Shown: positions 1 through 8,735 of the stretch, in pieces | Layout: every line of letters begins with the position of its first letter | How positions within the stretch are numbered: the first letter of the stretch is position 1 | NCBI RefSeq assembly: GCF_029167105.1 | Contig: NZ_JARFML010000026.1 | Span: 56,734-120,733, forward strand | Direction of reading: 5' to 3' | DNA length: 64,000 nt | Source: Bradyrhizobium yuanmingense | GTDB taxonomy: Bacteria > Pseudomonadota > Alphaproteobacteria > Rhizobiales > Xanthobacteraceae | Position numbers and translations under genes: made by a program | Notes under the pieces: generated by a model | Databases searched by the model: none | Told to the model about the DNA's origin: nothing | Seen by the model: only the letters and a program-made list of their open reading frames with translations

Positions 1-195
1 CTCAAGGTAGTTGACGAGGCTCGTACGGAGCTTGTCGAGATCGACGCTACAGGCGCGCATGACCGCGGCTGCATCGGAGTCGTCGATCAAGGAGAGCAAG
101 AGATGCTCGAGCGTCGCGTATTGGTGATGACGCTCATTTGCGATCGCCAGCGCACGATGCAGGGATTGTTCAAGGCTTTGGGAAAAAGTCGGCAT
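1..195 (-). CDS. clpA: ATP-dependent Clp protease ATP-binding subunit ClpA, N-terminal fragment
   Basis: Only the first 65 codons are in the window; the gene runs off the left edge. The start is the ATG at 195, reading MPTFSQSLEQSLHRAL, followed by a helix-rich stretch containing HHQYATLEHLLLSL, which is the Clp N-domain signature that binds ClpS. ClpA unfolds substrates and feeds them to ClpP in the cytoplasm. It lies downstream of clpS on the same strand after a 286-base gap, the usual alphaproteobacterial order, so the identity is supported by both sequence and context. Confidence 0.9.
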   Translation of the reverse strand, partial: MPTFSQSLEQSLHRALAIANERHHQYATLEHLLLSLIDDSDAAAVMRACSVDLDKLRTSLVNYLE

Positions 196-481
196 TCGCG
201 TCCTCTATGGCCCCCACCATCATGATCGTCATCGCCCGGTCAGGCAACAACAACCTTTGTCACATATAGTTATACAAGACCGCGGCGAAAGACCGGTTCC
301 GCGACTCGGCGGCGACACACTTGCGGTATTTTCGATGCAAAACCCGTTCCGATTTGGGCGGGATCGGCGCCGGCGCAGAATTCCGTAGTTTTGCCGGCTG
401 CAGCCCACCGCGCGCAGCCGCTACGCGACAATCACACTGCGGCTTGTACAGGAGCCGGCTTCAAACGCGCCGCAAGCCGTC

Positions 482-814
482 TTACTTCTTTTCCATCACG
501 CATTGCAGCGGGTGCTGGTGCTTGCGGGCGAAATCCATCACCTGCGTCACCTTGGTCTCGGCGATCTCGTAGGTGAACACGCCGCACTCGCCGATCCCGT
601 GATGATGGACGTGCAGCATGATCTTGGTCGCGGCTTCGACGTCCTTGTTGAAGAACTTCTCCAGCACGTGAACGACGAACTCCATCGGCGTGTAGTCGTC
701 GTTCAGGATCAGCACGCGATACAGGTTCGGCCGCTTGGTCTTGGGCTTGACCTTGGTGATGACCGACGTGCTCGGACCCGAGGGAGTACCCGGACGGTTG
801 TCGTCATTGCTCAT
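482..814 (-). CDS. clpS: ATP-dependent Clp protease adaptor ClpS
   Basis: ClpS binds the ClpA N-domain and delivers N-degron substrates. The conserved core is clear: LNDDYTPMEFVVHVLEKFF near residues 44-62, then the HVHHHGIGECGVF segment and an Ala/Thr-rich helix before the C-terminal CVMEKK. I chose the ATG at 814 (MSNDDNRPG, 110 aa) because it gives the usual family length. A GTG at 898 would add 28 residues of unconserved leader, and neither start has a clear ribosome site. It lies just upstream of clpA on the same strand. Confidence 0.92.
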   Translation of the reverse strand: MSNDDNRPGTPSGPSTSVITKVKPKTKRPNLYRVLILNDDYTPMEFVVHVLEKFFNKDVEAATKIMLHVHHHGIGECGVFTYEIAETKVTQVMDFARKHQHPLQCVMEKK

Positions 815-1291
815 GCGAGGCGCGTCGGCAGCGGCTGGCGCGGACAGATCGAGGCTGGAAGTCAATTGCAGCATGGCACAGGCGTTCAAATTCCCCACGG
901 AAGCGAATGGCGGTCACCGCGCGACCCCGCCCTTCGGAGCCTGGCGCAGGCGCGCCGCCTTGGATCGCCGCTCCCGGCACACGGTCGAGGCCGGATCGCT
1001 CGCCAGCAATATGGCCCTGCCCCCGGCCCGCCGCAAGCACGCGGGGGTTCAGCCCATGCGGTCGCAGCAGTCCCGATTCCCGGTCCGGGCGATCCTGATC
1101 AGGTTAATCAATCCGGAGCGATTTGACAAAAATTTCCGCCCGGCACGTTTAGAACGTGTTGACCAGGAACCCGGCCGTTAACCCGGCTGCGACGGTTTTC
1201 CGCAGAACGCTCCGGTTTTCTACGGTCCAATTTACCTGCCATTCAATGGCATGGCGCGAAATCGGGCAAAATACAGATTTCGGGGATCGTC

Positions 1292-2947
1292 ATGTCTGGT
1301 CTGCCCCTCGTCAGCCGCCTTGGTCGACAACTCGCCCGTTTCGCAGCGGCCGAGCGAGGCAATATCGCAGTGATCTTCGCCATAGCGCTGGTACCCGTAC
1401 TGGGTTTTGTCGGCGCCGCGCTGGACTACAGCCGGGCCGTCCACGCACGCACCTCGCTGCAGTCTGCGCTCGATTCCGCAGCATTGATGGTCTCCAAAGA
1501 CCTCACCAACGGCATCATCTCGGAGTCCGAAGTTGAGGCCAAGGCAAAATCCTATTTTAGCGGTCTCTATACGGGTCGCCCCGGTTTGGTCTCGACCGCA
1601 GACATCCATGCCACCTACACCCCGAAGGATTCCAATGGAATTTCAAACGTCGTGGTCACCGGATCGGGCGCCATGCCGACCGATTTCATGAAGATCGCTG
1701 GCTTTCCGACGCTTGGATACAATGGCAGTTCGACTGCGGCGTGGGGAAATACGCGCATGCGGGTGGCAATGGTCCTGGATAACACGGGATCGATGGCCCA
1801 GAACGGCAAAATGACGGCCATGCAAGCCGCGGCCACGGACATGATCACCACCTTGTCCAACTACAACAAGCAGACGGGCGACGTTTACATCTCGATCATT
1901 CCATTCTCGAAAGACGTCAACGTCGGCACGACCAATGTCAATGCCTCATGGATCAACTGGACTGAATGGGAGGCCGAGCCTCCGATCCTCGTCAACAACA
2001 AGTCCAGCGCCTTCAATTCGGCCATCGGCGGGTCGAATTGCCCCTTTTCGTACTCTTCCCACGGCTTTGTCTGCATGGATCGGCCGGCTACGTTGAGCGG
2101 CGCCAACACCACCAGCAAGATACCGTCGACCGGCACCTATGCCGGGTACATCTGCCCGAGCAGAGACAATGGCAACAAGATCTCAGGCAAGTCAGGCATC
2201 TACTACAATGGTTGCTACACGACCGCCACCGGGGCGAGCGCAAGCTGCGGATCGAGCACAAGTTGCACCTGCACGGGCAGCGGCTCGGGCAAGATCTGCC
2301 ATCTCTGGCGCGGCGACGGGACCACAGCAACGGCTGCGGCAGCGCCGGGTCACAACACCTGGACCGGTTGCGTCAACGACCGTGATCAGGACTACGACAC
2401 CAAGAACTCCGCACCCGGTTCGGGCAGCGGGAGCCCCTCCTCCCAGTTCTATGCCGAGCAGTGGTCGGGTTGCCTTCCAGCCACCGTGTTTCCGATGAGC
2501 AACCAATGGCAGACGCTCAAGGACCAGATCGCTGCGATGGTTCCGAGCGGCAACACCAACCAGGCCATTGGTCTTGCGTGGGGATGGCAATCTCTCAGCA
2601 CGACCAATCCGCCGATCTCGGCGCCGAGCAAGGCCAGCAACTACGTCTACAAGGACTACCTTGTGCTGCTGTCCGACGGCTTGAACACCCAGAACCGTTG
2701 GAGCACGAGCCAGTCCAACATCGATGCCCGGCAAGCGATCCTCTGCCAGAACATCAAAGCCGACACGGCAAACCCGGTCACGATCTTCACGATCCAGGTC
2801 AACATCAACAATGCGGACCCGAAATCTCAGGTGCTGCAGGATTGCGCGACCAATGGGAACTTCCAGATGATAACGAGCGCCTCTCAGACATCGGACGCGT
2901 TCAAGAACATCCTGACGCAGATTTCCAAGTTGCGCGTGGCGAGGTAA
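1292..2947 (+). CDS. TadG-like pilus assembly protein with von Willebrand factor A domain
   Basis: A 551-residue envelope protein. Residues 21-45 form the TadE/TadG-type N-terminal segment (ERGNIAVIFAIALVPVLGF) that anchors such proteins in the inner membrane. A VWA domain follows, with a MIDAS-type metal motif DNTGS at residues 163-167. A Ser/Gly/Cys-rich insertion with many Cys residues (about 245-370) interrupts the VWA region, and the late strand VLLSDGLNT is typical of VWA. A GGGGAT ribosome site precedes the ATG. No other tad/cpa gene is nearby, so this is a solitary copy; its partner pilus is not visible here. Confidence 0.8.
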   Translation: MSGLPLVSRLGRQLARFAAAERGNIAVIFAIALVPVLGFVGAALDYSRAVHARTSLQSALDSAALMVSKDLTNGIISESEVEAKAKSYFSGLYTGRPGLVSTADIHATYTPKDSNGISNVVVTGSGAMPTDFMKIAGFPTLGYNGSSTAAWGNTRMRVAMVLDNTGSMAQNGKMTAMQAAATDMITTLSNYNKQTGDVYISIIPFSKDVNVGTTNVNASWINWTEWEAEPPILVNNKSSAFNSAIGGSNCPFSYSSHGFVCMDRPATLSGANTTSKIPSTGTYAGYICPSRDNGNKISGKSGIYYNGCYTTATGASASCGSSTSCTCTGSGSGKICHLWRGDGTTATAAAAPGHNTWTGCVNDRDQDYDTKNSAPGSGSGSPSSQFYAEQWSGCLPATVFPMSNQWQTLKDQIAAMVPSGNTNQAIGLAWGWQSLSTTNPPISAPSKASNYVYKDYLVLLSDGLNTQNRWSTSQSNIDARQAILCQNIKADTANPVTIFTIQVNINNADPKSQVLQDCATNGNFQMITSASQTSDAFKNILTQISKLRVAR

Positions 2948-2968
2948 GTCAAGCCTGCACCGCAGACG

Positions 2969-2997
2969 AAAAGCCCGGCCAGTGCGGCCGGGCTTTT
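2969..2997. terminator. Bidirectional rho-independent terminator
   Basis: A perfect 12-bp stem (AAAAGCCCGGCC with its complement) closes a 5-base loop and is flanked by A and T runs on both sides. It sits between the convergent ends of the TadG-like gene and the phasin gene and can serve both. Confidence 0.85.
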
Positions 2998-3021
2998 GAT
3001 TCTAGGAACCTATTGAGCGGA

Positions 3022-3360
3022 TCAGTTCGCGGCCGGGGTGAACTTCGACACGATGGTCTCGACCGGCTTGAACGCCTGCTTGGCGAGGTCGCTGTAGAGG
3101 CCGGCGATCTTCTGCGATTCCGCGACGAAGGTTTCGTAGGCGGAACGGGCAAAATCGGTTTGCGCTTCCATCGCCTTGTCCAGCGACTTCACGCCGGAAA
3201 GCTTCTCGACGAAGGACTTGGTGTCTTCGAACGACTTCTTCGTGTAGTCGCCATAGGCGCTGGCGATCGCCTGGAGGCCGTGCTGCACCGAGGTCGCGGA
3301 GGCAACGCACTGCTCGAACTGCTCTTTCCCGTAGCTCTGGAAGTCTTCAACCTTGAACAT
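3022..3360 (-). CDS. Phasin family protein
   Basis: A 112-residue, almost entirely helical protein without signal peptide. The pattern of a short N-terminal segment (MFKVEDFQSYGKEQFEQCV), long amphipathic helices with regularly spaced Ala, Ser and Lys, and the SYETF/VAESQKIAGLYSDLAKQAF-like region matches alphaproteobacterial phasins, which coat polyhydroxyalkanoate granules. Length fits the family. Two TGC-N3-GCA palindromes lie 65-105 bases upstream and probably bind the repressor PhaR, so expression is likely tied to granule formation. Confidence 0.82.
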   Translation of the reverse strand: MFKVEDFQSYGKEQFEQCVASATSVQHGLQAIASAYGDYTKKSFEDTKSFVEKLSGVKSLDKAMEAQTDFARSAYETFVAESQKIAGLYSDLAKQAFKPVETIVSKFTPAAN

Positions 3361-3423
3361 TTCGGAATCCTTTTCCCTGGCTCGCGTCGGGAAGCCCCGG
3401 CTCCCTGACTCCGCCCAAAATTA

Positions 3424-3465
3424 GTGCAACGCACAAAAAAGTCAAGAATCTTGTGCGTCGCACAA
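3424..3465. promoter_or_regulatory. Paired TGC-N3-GCA palindromes, probable PhaR operator
   Basis: Two inverted repeats, GTGCAACGCAC (3424-3434) and the perfect 15-bp palindrome TTGTGCGTCGCACAA (3451-3465), lie upstream of the phasin start. PhaR repressors of phasin genes bind TGC-N3/4-GCA elements (known from Paracoccus and Rhodobacter). Centre-to-centre spacing is 29 bp, so the two lie on roughly opposite helical faces. Confidence 0.7.
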
Positions 3466-3747
3466 ATCGGGCGCAAATCGCAGAGATTCCCGGGGTTTTC
3501 CGCAAGGGTTCCTTAAGCTTTTGGAAACCGGGCCACCCTACCTTGATTCCCTGGACGTGGTCACTTCCGCGAGCGGCCAAAAGCCGTTTGAGAACATCAC
3601 CTTAGCCAGAACAGCGGCTCGGGTCCAACGTCCCCCCGCGGCCAACACCAGCGGAGGGACAGCCTGAGCAGGTAATGATCCCGGGTCCGTCGGGCACAAT
3701 TTCGCCTCACGAGCCGGTGATCAAGTCAGAAACGGGGACGGGGTTCC

Positions 3748-5595
3748 ATGCTTCGTAAAAACTTGTCTGCCTCGCGCTGGGCGCGGGTTGGCGTTTTCGG
3801 GCTTCTTACGGTCACCACCGCAGTCATCTTCACTGTCGACGCAGCCGAGGCGCGGCGCCACCGTCGACATTATGCGCACCACCGGGTGCAGCATGACGTG
3901 TCCGAGAGCTCCAGCTCGAAATTCGCGTCCATCATCATCGACGGCAATTCCGGCGCAGTGCTCCAGGCGACGAGCCCTGACGGGATCCGCCACCCGGCCT
4001 CGCTGACCAAGATCATGACGCTCTATCTGCTGTTCGAGCGCCTCGAATCCGGCAAGATGAAGCTCGACACCGAGATGCCGGTGTCCAAGCACGCCGCCGA
4101 CCAGGATCCGACCAAGCTGAATCTGCGTGCCGGCCAGACCATCCGCGTCGAGGACGCGATCAAGGGCCTCGTCACCCGTTCGGCCAACGACGCAGCCGTG
4201 GTGATCGCGGAAGCGATCGCCGGTGACGAGGACGACTTCGCCCGGATGATGACGCGCAAGGCGCGCTCGCTCGGCATGTCCAGGACGGTCTACCGCAATG
4301 CCAACGGCCTTCCCAACGACGAGCAGGTCACGACCGCGCGCGACCAGGCCACGCTGGGTCGCGCCATTCAGGAGCGCTTCCCCCGCTACTATCGCTATTT
4401 CGCCACCTCGACGTTCAATTGGCGCGGACAGTCGATCCGCAACCACAATCGCCTGCTCGGCAGTGTCGAAGGCGTGGACGGCATCAAGACGGGCTACACC
4501 CGCGCCTCCGGCTTCAACCTCGTCAGCTCGATCCGCCGCGGCAACCGCCACCTGATCGGCGTGGTGCTCGGCGGCCGCAGCGGTGGCTCGCGCGACGCCA
4601 TCATGCGCAACCTGCTCGCGGAGAACCTCGACAAGGGTGCGACCGTCCGCACCGTCGCCGCGGTCACGGAGCGCAACGGCACTGAAGCCAACACCGATGT
4701 CGCCGATGCCTCGGATATGCCGGCACGGCCCGCCCTGCCGGTCCAGGCCGCGGCGGTCCCTGCTCCCGAAGCCGCCCCTTCGCGGCTCGCCGCGCGTCTG
4801 TCGACGCTGGCCGCAGCGACTGCGGCGATGCCGCCCGCTCACTCCAAACCCGAAGCTCGGCCGACGGAGTCCAAGGTGGAGCCGGCGCCGCTCACCAATG
4901 GCGTGATCTCGAGCCAGCCGCTCTCCATCATCCCCGGCTCGTCCGAGCCGATGAAGCCGGTTCGGGTCAAGACCGTTCAGGTCAAGGCTGGCGCCGTGAA
5001 GGTCGCCTCCGCGGCTCCGGCCCAGGGTGGTGTCCAGGTCGTTGCGCCACCGATCACCAGCACCGTCCCGCCCCGTTCCGACGTCGCGGAAACCTCAGGT
5101 GCCGTCGTCGCCAGAGCAGATCTCATCAACAGGCCGGAGGCGGTGAGCCAGCCGGAAGCGCCGAAGGCCGAGATGGCCCGCACCGAACTGCCGCGGCAGC
5201 CGGCGGGCTTCGGTACCGGCAACGGCATTCTCGGCGTGCTGCCGGCCGCAACCGCCGCCGCACCGGCTCCCGCTCCGAAGCTCGCGTCGGCCGACCCGGC
5301 GCCGCAGCCGATCCAGATGAGCGCCACCACCAAGCCCGCCGTCACCCACAGCGGCTGGATCGTCCAGGTCGGTGCGCTGGAGAGCGAGAACGAAGCTCAG
5401 CAGCGCATCGACGCGGCCCGCAACTCCGCCCGCGGCCTGCTCAGCAAGGCGGACCCGTTCACCGAGCCGGTCGTCGCCAAGGATAATCGCAAGCTTTACC
5501 GCGCCCGCTTCGCCGGGCTTGAGCGCGATCAGGCCGAAGCCGTCTGCCGCACCTTGAAGCGTGCCGAGATCTCCTGCATCACCGTTCGCAACTGA
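3748..5595 (+). CDS. Serine-type D-Ala-D-Ala carboxypeptidase (PBP5/6 type) with C-terminal SPOR domain
   Basis: Trims the terminal D-alanine from peptidoglycan stem peptides in the periplasm. A membrane/signal segment covers residues 12-32. All three penicillin-binding motifs are present: SLTK (Ser85, Lys88), SAN (145-147) and KTG (247-249). The catalytic domain ends near residue 300 and a Pro/Ala-rich linker of about 230 residues leads to a SPOR domain (about 533-615), which binds denuded glycan at division sites. The gene is monocistronic, with a strong terminator immediately after it. Length of 615 aa is long for PBP5 because of linker plus SPOR, a common alphaproteobacterial architecture. 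Confidence 0.93.
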   Translation: MLRKNLSASRWARVGVFGLLTVTTAVIFTVDAAEARRHRRHYAHHRVQHDVSESSSSKFASIIIDGNSGAVLQATSPDGIRHPASLTKIMTLYLLFERLESGKMKLDTEMPVSKHAADQDPTKLNLRAGQTIRVEDAIKGLVTRSANDAAVVIAEAIAGDEDDFARMMTRKARSLGMSRTVYRNANGLPNDEQVTTARDQATLGRAIQERFPRYYRYFATSTFNWRGQSIRNHNRLLGSVEGVDGIKTGYTRASGFNLVSSIRRGNRHLIGVVLGGRSGGSRDAIMRNLLAENLDKGATVRTVAAVTERNGTEANTDVADASDMPARPALPVQAAAVPAPEAAPSRLAARLSTLAAATAAMPPAHSKPEARPTESKVEPAPLTNGVISSQPLSIIPGSSEPMKPVRVKTVQVKAGAVKVASAAPAQGGVQVVAPPITSTVPPRSDVAETSGAVVARADLINRPEAVSQPEAPKAEMARTELPRQPAGFGTGNGILGVLPAATAAAPAPAPKLASADPAPQPIQMSATTKPAVTHSGWIVQVGALESENEAQQRIDAARNSARGLLSKADPFTEPVVAKDNRKLYRARFAGLERDQAEAVCRTLKRAEISCITVRN

Positions 5596-5616
5596 TTTCC
5601 TTCTCCGCTCCAGACC

Positions 5617-5645
5617 AAATGCCCGCGCCTTGCGCGGGCATTTTC
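5617..5645 (+). terminator. Rho-independent terminator of the carboxypeptidase gene
   Basis: A 12-bp perfect stem (AAATGCCCGCGC and complement) with a 3-base loop, followed by a T-run, 22 bases after the stop codon. Confidence 0.88.
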
Positions 5646-5827
5646 GTTTTGGTGCGGCGGTGATGCGCAGGGCTTTCCGGACAAGGCTGTTCCACGACAA
5701 CCTCTCGTCAAGGATTTACGGTTAAAACTTTGCTCAAGGGGATCGACCACGCCGACAAGGGCGGGCGACGGCAGACAGAGCAAACGGAGCTCACGCGGTA
5801 CGGGCGTTTGTAGCGTTGGTGCCGGAG

Positions 5828-6553
5828 TTAGCCGTTATGCGTGCGAAGCAGAGTATCCTTGGCCTCGTTTACCCGGGCAGCGAGATACGTCGAGCCCCCC
5901 TGGTCGGGATGGAGTTTCTTCATCAGGGATTTGTGGGCCCGGCTGATGTCGTCGCGCCCCGCTCCCGGCTGCAAGCCAAGGATCTGATAGGCTTCCTCCG
6001 CCGTCATTTTGCTGCTCGCCGCCGTGCGGCGCTGCCGCCCTGCCGCATCGCCCTGCGCGTTCTGACGCCAAGCGGGAAACCGGCGGTCCAGATAGCTTTC
6101 AAGTAGGGCCACGCTCTCGGCGTCGAACGTCGGGACTATCGCGAGCAAGCCGGCGAGATCGAATTCGTCGAGATTGCGCCCGGCATGAGGCCCCGCAACG
6201 ATCTGGCCGGAAAGCTGGCCGGAATCGTGGTCGAGCCGCATGTCCAGGAATTGCGAGCGCACCCGCGAGGCCTGCCCGGACGGGCGCGTCGCACCGCCGC
6301 CGAACAGCCCGCCGACATTGCCGAAGCCAGCATTCGCGAGTGGTGTCCAGCCGAGCAGGCCCGCGCCGAAAATTCCGAGCGGGATCGCAACCGCCAGCTC
6401 GCCGCGCAAGCCGGTGAAGGCCGCAACCGCCAGCGCCAGCACGCCGCCGCCGAACTTGAGGGTGCGCGCCAGCACCGCTGGATTGGCGGAGCGGAACATC
6501 TGGAGCAGCAGGTACAGCGTGATAACAGCGACAGCGCCGGCGATCAGGGTCAT
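5828..6553 (-). CDS. Membrane-anchored J-domain (DnaJ-like) protein
   Basis: A 241-residue protein with hydrophobic segments at about 2-20, 32-49 and 53-69, a soluble middle region, and a C-terminal J domain (about 184-241) carrying the HPD tripeptide at 215-217 that stimulates DnaK-type ATPases. C-terminal placement of the J domain recalls DjlA and the mitochondrial TIM14 co-chaperones. It probably recruits Hsp70 to the inner membrane. It is followed upstream on the same strand by a VWA gene 70 bases away, so the two may be co-transcribed. Confidence 0.85.
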   Translation of the reverse strand: MTLIAGAVAVITLYLLLQMFRSANPAVLARTLKFGGGVLALAVAAFTGLRGELAVAIPLGIFGAGLLGWTPLANAGFGNVGGLFGGGATRPSGQASRVRSQFLDMRLDHDSGQLSGQIVAGPHAGRNLDEFDLAGLLAIVPTFDAESVALLESYLDRRFPAWRQNAQGDAAGRQRRTAASSKMTAEEAYQILGLQPGAGRDDISRAHKSLMKKLHPDQGGSTYLAARVNEAKDTLLRTHNG

Positions 6554-6623
6554 GGCCGGAATATAGTCGTGCTGTTGTCAAAAAGCATGGCGTCCAGCGC
6601 CGCAAGCCGCACCGGCCGGACCG

Positions 6624-7373
6624 CTATTTCATCTGGCTGATCAGCTTCGCCGCGCCACTCACGCTTCCAGCCAGCTTCAACAGCGCCTCACGTCCACCCG
6701 CGGCATAGGCCGCAGCTGCCCGCAGCAACTCGCGCAGCTGCGCCGCCGCACCGGGATCGAACCGGCACCAGGCACCGCCAGTCAGCCGCGCGATCTCGCG
6801 GAAGGCCTGTTCGGCGACCGCGTCATGGCCTTCCTGAAAGACGAATACGGGCACCTTGAGCATGCCGAGCTGGCCGGCCTTGGCGCAGAGCTCGTCGATG
6901 TCTTCCTCCATGGCATCGCCGACGAAGACCACGGCCCGCACGCCGGATGCGACTGCCTCGCGCCTGGCCTCGCTCAGGACCTTGCCGATCTGCGTATCGC
7001 CGCCGCGGCAATCGATCTTGCTCATCAGGGTCGCCAGCCTGGCGCTGTCTGAAATCCAAGCCGTGGCGCGGCACTCGTTGAGGCCGCGATAATAGACCAG
7101 CCGGATGTCGAGACTGCCGAGCGCTGCGGTCTCGCGAAACATGTCGGCCTGGAGCGCGCAGGCCATGTCCCAGGTCGGCTGCCGGCTCATGGTCGCATCC
7201 AGCGCGAAGATCAGCCGCCCCCTCGCGCCCGGGGCATGCGGCGAGAGGGTCCGCGCCTTGGCAACGAACGCGGCGATGTCTTCCGAGGTCGAGGTTTGCG
7301 CTTGCGGCAGCACGCCGTCTGCTCGCGCCGAGACGGCATCGCGGCCGCGCGGTTTGATGGGTTCGCCCGACAT
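6624..7373 (-). CDS. Cytoplasmic VWA domain protein
   Basis: A 249-residue protein with no signal peptide or membrane span. Residues 52-215 look like a von Willebrand factor A fold: a first strand RLIFALDATMS with MIDAS-type Asp59, Thr61 and Ser63, a GGDTQ motif supplying the second metal loop, and the strand VRAVVFVGDAMEE. The C-terminus is an Ala-rich helical tail. Related stand-alone proteins occur in Bradyrhizobium, but a specific function is not known to me. Confidence 0.72.
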   Translation of the reverse strand: MSGEPIKPRGRDAVSARADGVLPQAQTSTSEDIAAFVAKARTLSPHAPGARGRLIFALDATMSRQPTWDMACALQADMFRETAALGSLDIRLVYYRGLNECRATAWISDSARLATLMSKIDCRGGDTQIGKVLSEARREAVASGVRAVVFVGDAMEEDIDELCAKAGQLGMLKVPVFVFQEGHDAVAEQAFREIARLTGGAWCRFDPGAAAQLRELLRAAAAYAAGGREALLKLAGSVSGAAKLISQMK

Positions 7374-7434
7374 CGCTGCTACACCTTGCGTCAGCAGCTA
7401 ATGTGGTCAGCGCATGCGGCCCGGTCAATGCGCA

Positions 7435-7466
7435 AAGCCTCCGCAGGCGGGCACCGGCGGAGGCTT
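7435..7466 (-). terminator. Possible rho-independent terminator
   Basis: A 10-bp inverted repeat (AAGCCTCCGC and complement) with a 12-base loop lies just downstream of the alpha/beta hydrolase gene read on the minus strand. Only a short T-run follows, so it is weaker than the other two terminators. Confidence 0.45.
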
Positions 7467-7531
7467 CGAGGATTGGTGCAGTCGAGCGGTGACGTCAGCT
7501 CGGCAAGCTCTTGGAAGTCAGCCGTTCGAAA

Positions 7532-8392
7532 TCAGCTCTTGGCAGGAGCCATCAGGGCAACCGGGCCCGGCTCGAGGATCTTGGGCGGGGCGGACTGCGT
7601 GTCGACCGGTGCGATCTCGCTGTCGGTCGCGCTCAGGAACTTGTCGAGCATGCTCTGGATCGAGCTTTTCGCCACATCCGGACCGGTGTCGCGCATGTCG
7701 TTGTGCTGGAATTCGGTCTTCACGACTTGAATGCCCGCCTTCTCGCATTCCTCGTCGGTCGGAAGCACGCCGGCGTCGGCCTTGAACTGCGGATCCTGGG
7801 AGCGGAACGACAGGATCTTGAACTTGCCGGCGGTGACGAAGGGCACGCGCAGATTGTCGAGGGTGACGACCTTCTTGACCTCGTCCGGATATTGCTTGGC
7901 GAAGTACATGGTGATGTCGCCGCCCATGGAATGGCCGACCATCGTCACCTTGTCGTAGTCGGCGTTGGGCTGAACCTTCTTCATCTCCTGCACGGCGAGA
8001 TGGATGTTGGCGACACCGCGCAGGATCTGCGGCAGCCGGCCGACATAGAGCTCGCCGGGCTTGGTGACCATCGGAGGATCGGTTGGCAGATCGTGCTGCG
8101 GGCTCATGACCATGTAGCCGCGCGCAGCGAAGATGTTGGCGAGGAAGCCGTATTCGGTGTTCTTGACGGTGTTGCCGTGATTGATCACCGCGACGGGCAG
8201 CTTGATCATGCCGGCATTGGCCTGCATTTCCTTGTCGCGGCGCACCGCGATGGAAACGGGCACCGGACGGTTGTCGCGCGAGGCATCGTAGAATGTGATG
8301 GTCTCATGCCTGATCGCCCACTTGCTCGCCGTGAAATAGGCGATGCCGCAGAGGGCACTGACCGAAACCAGAACGGCAATTCCACGCTTCAT
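7532..8392 (-). CDS. Exported alpha/beta hydrolase (lipase/dienelactone-hydrolase type)
   Basis: A 286-residue protein with an N-terminal hydrophobic signal/anchor (residues 4-22) and an alpha/beta-hydrolase core. The nucleophile elbow GHSMGG places Ser155; Asp200 (FRSQDP) and His230 (FQHND) are plausible remaining triad members. An oxyanion segment VINHGN lies at 69-74. Substrate cannot be read from the sequence; chlorophyllase-like or esterase activity is possible. A PhaR-like palindrome lies about 155 bases upstream, hinting at a link to polyester metabolism, but that is speculation. Confidence 0.75.
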   Translation of the reverse strand: MKRGIAVLVSVSALCGIAYFTASKWAIRHETITFYDASRDNRPVPVSIAVRRDKEMQANAGMIKLPVAVINHGNTVKNTEYGFLANIFAARGYMVMSPQHDLPTDPPMVTKPGELYVGRLPQILRGVANIHLAVQEMKKVQPNADYDKVTMVGHSMGGDITMYFAKQYPDEVKKVVTLDNLRVPFVTAGKFKILSFRSQDPQFKADAGVLPTDEECEKAGIQVVKTEFQHNDMRDTGPDVAKSSIQSMLDKFLSATDSEIAPVDTQSAPPKILEPGPVALMAPAKS

Positions 8393-8735
8393 TTTCGTCC
8401 TCAGCCTCAGGCCTAAGCGGCCTGAATCCCTGTTGAAAATCGTGTTCTCCGGGGCTCTTCGTCCCCTTGTCGCCTATTCCCTAATATATGTCACAGCAGC
8501 GTGACAGGAAGGCTAAATGTTGTGAATCGGCAGCCCTTTCATTGTGCGTCGCACTCGTTCCGTGAGCACCCCATTGTCATACCGCTACGTCAGGGTGCAG
8601 GTCCCTATTCGACGCAACCGATCTCGATCGGGTTCGACTCGCAGTCAATGCAGGGTGAAAACGCGCGTGGCGCACACCGGGTTCCCGCGCCAGCCGAGGG
8701 CCCGGATCGGCCGGGAGTAGCGATATACCGCGACG
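8393..8735. other. Intergenic region with one PhaR-like palindrome
   Basis: This gap lies between the start of the minus-strand hydrolase gene and the end of the minus-strand mipZ-like gene. I see no credible coding region. The only structured element is a TGC-N3-GCA palindrome at 8544-8554, listed separately. Confidence 0.5.
8544..8554. promoter_or_regulatory. Lone PhaR-like palindrome
   Basis: GTGCGTCGCAC is an 11-bp palindrome identical to the core of the stronger site upstream of the phasin gene. It is 152 bases upstream of the hydrolase start. Confidence 0.35.
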
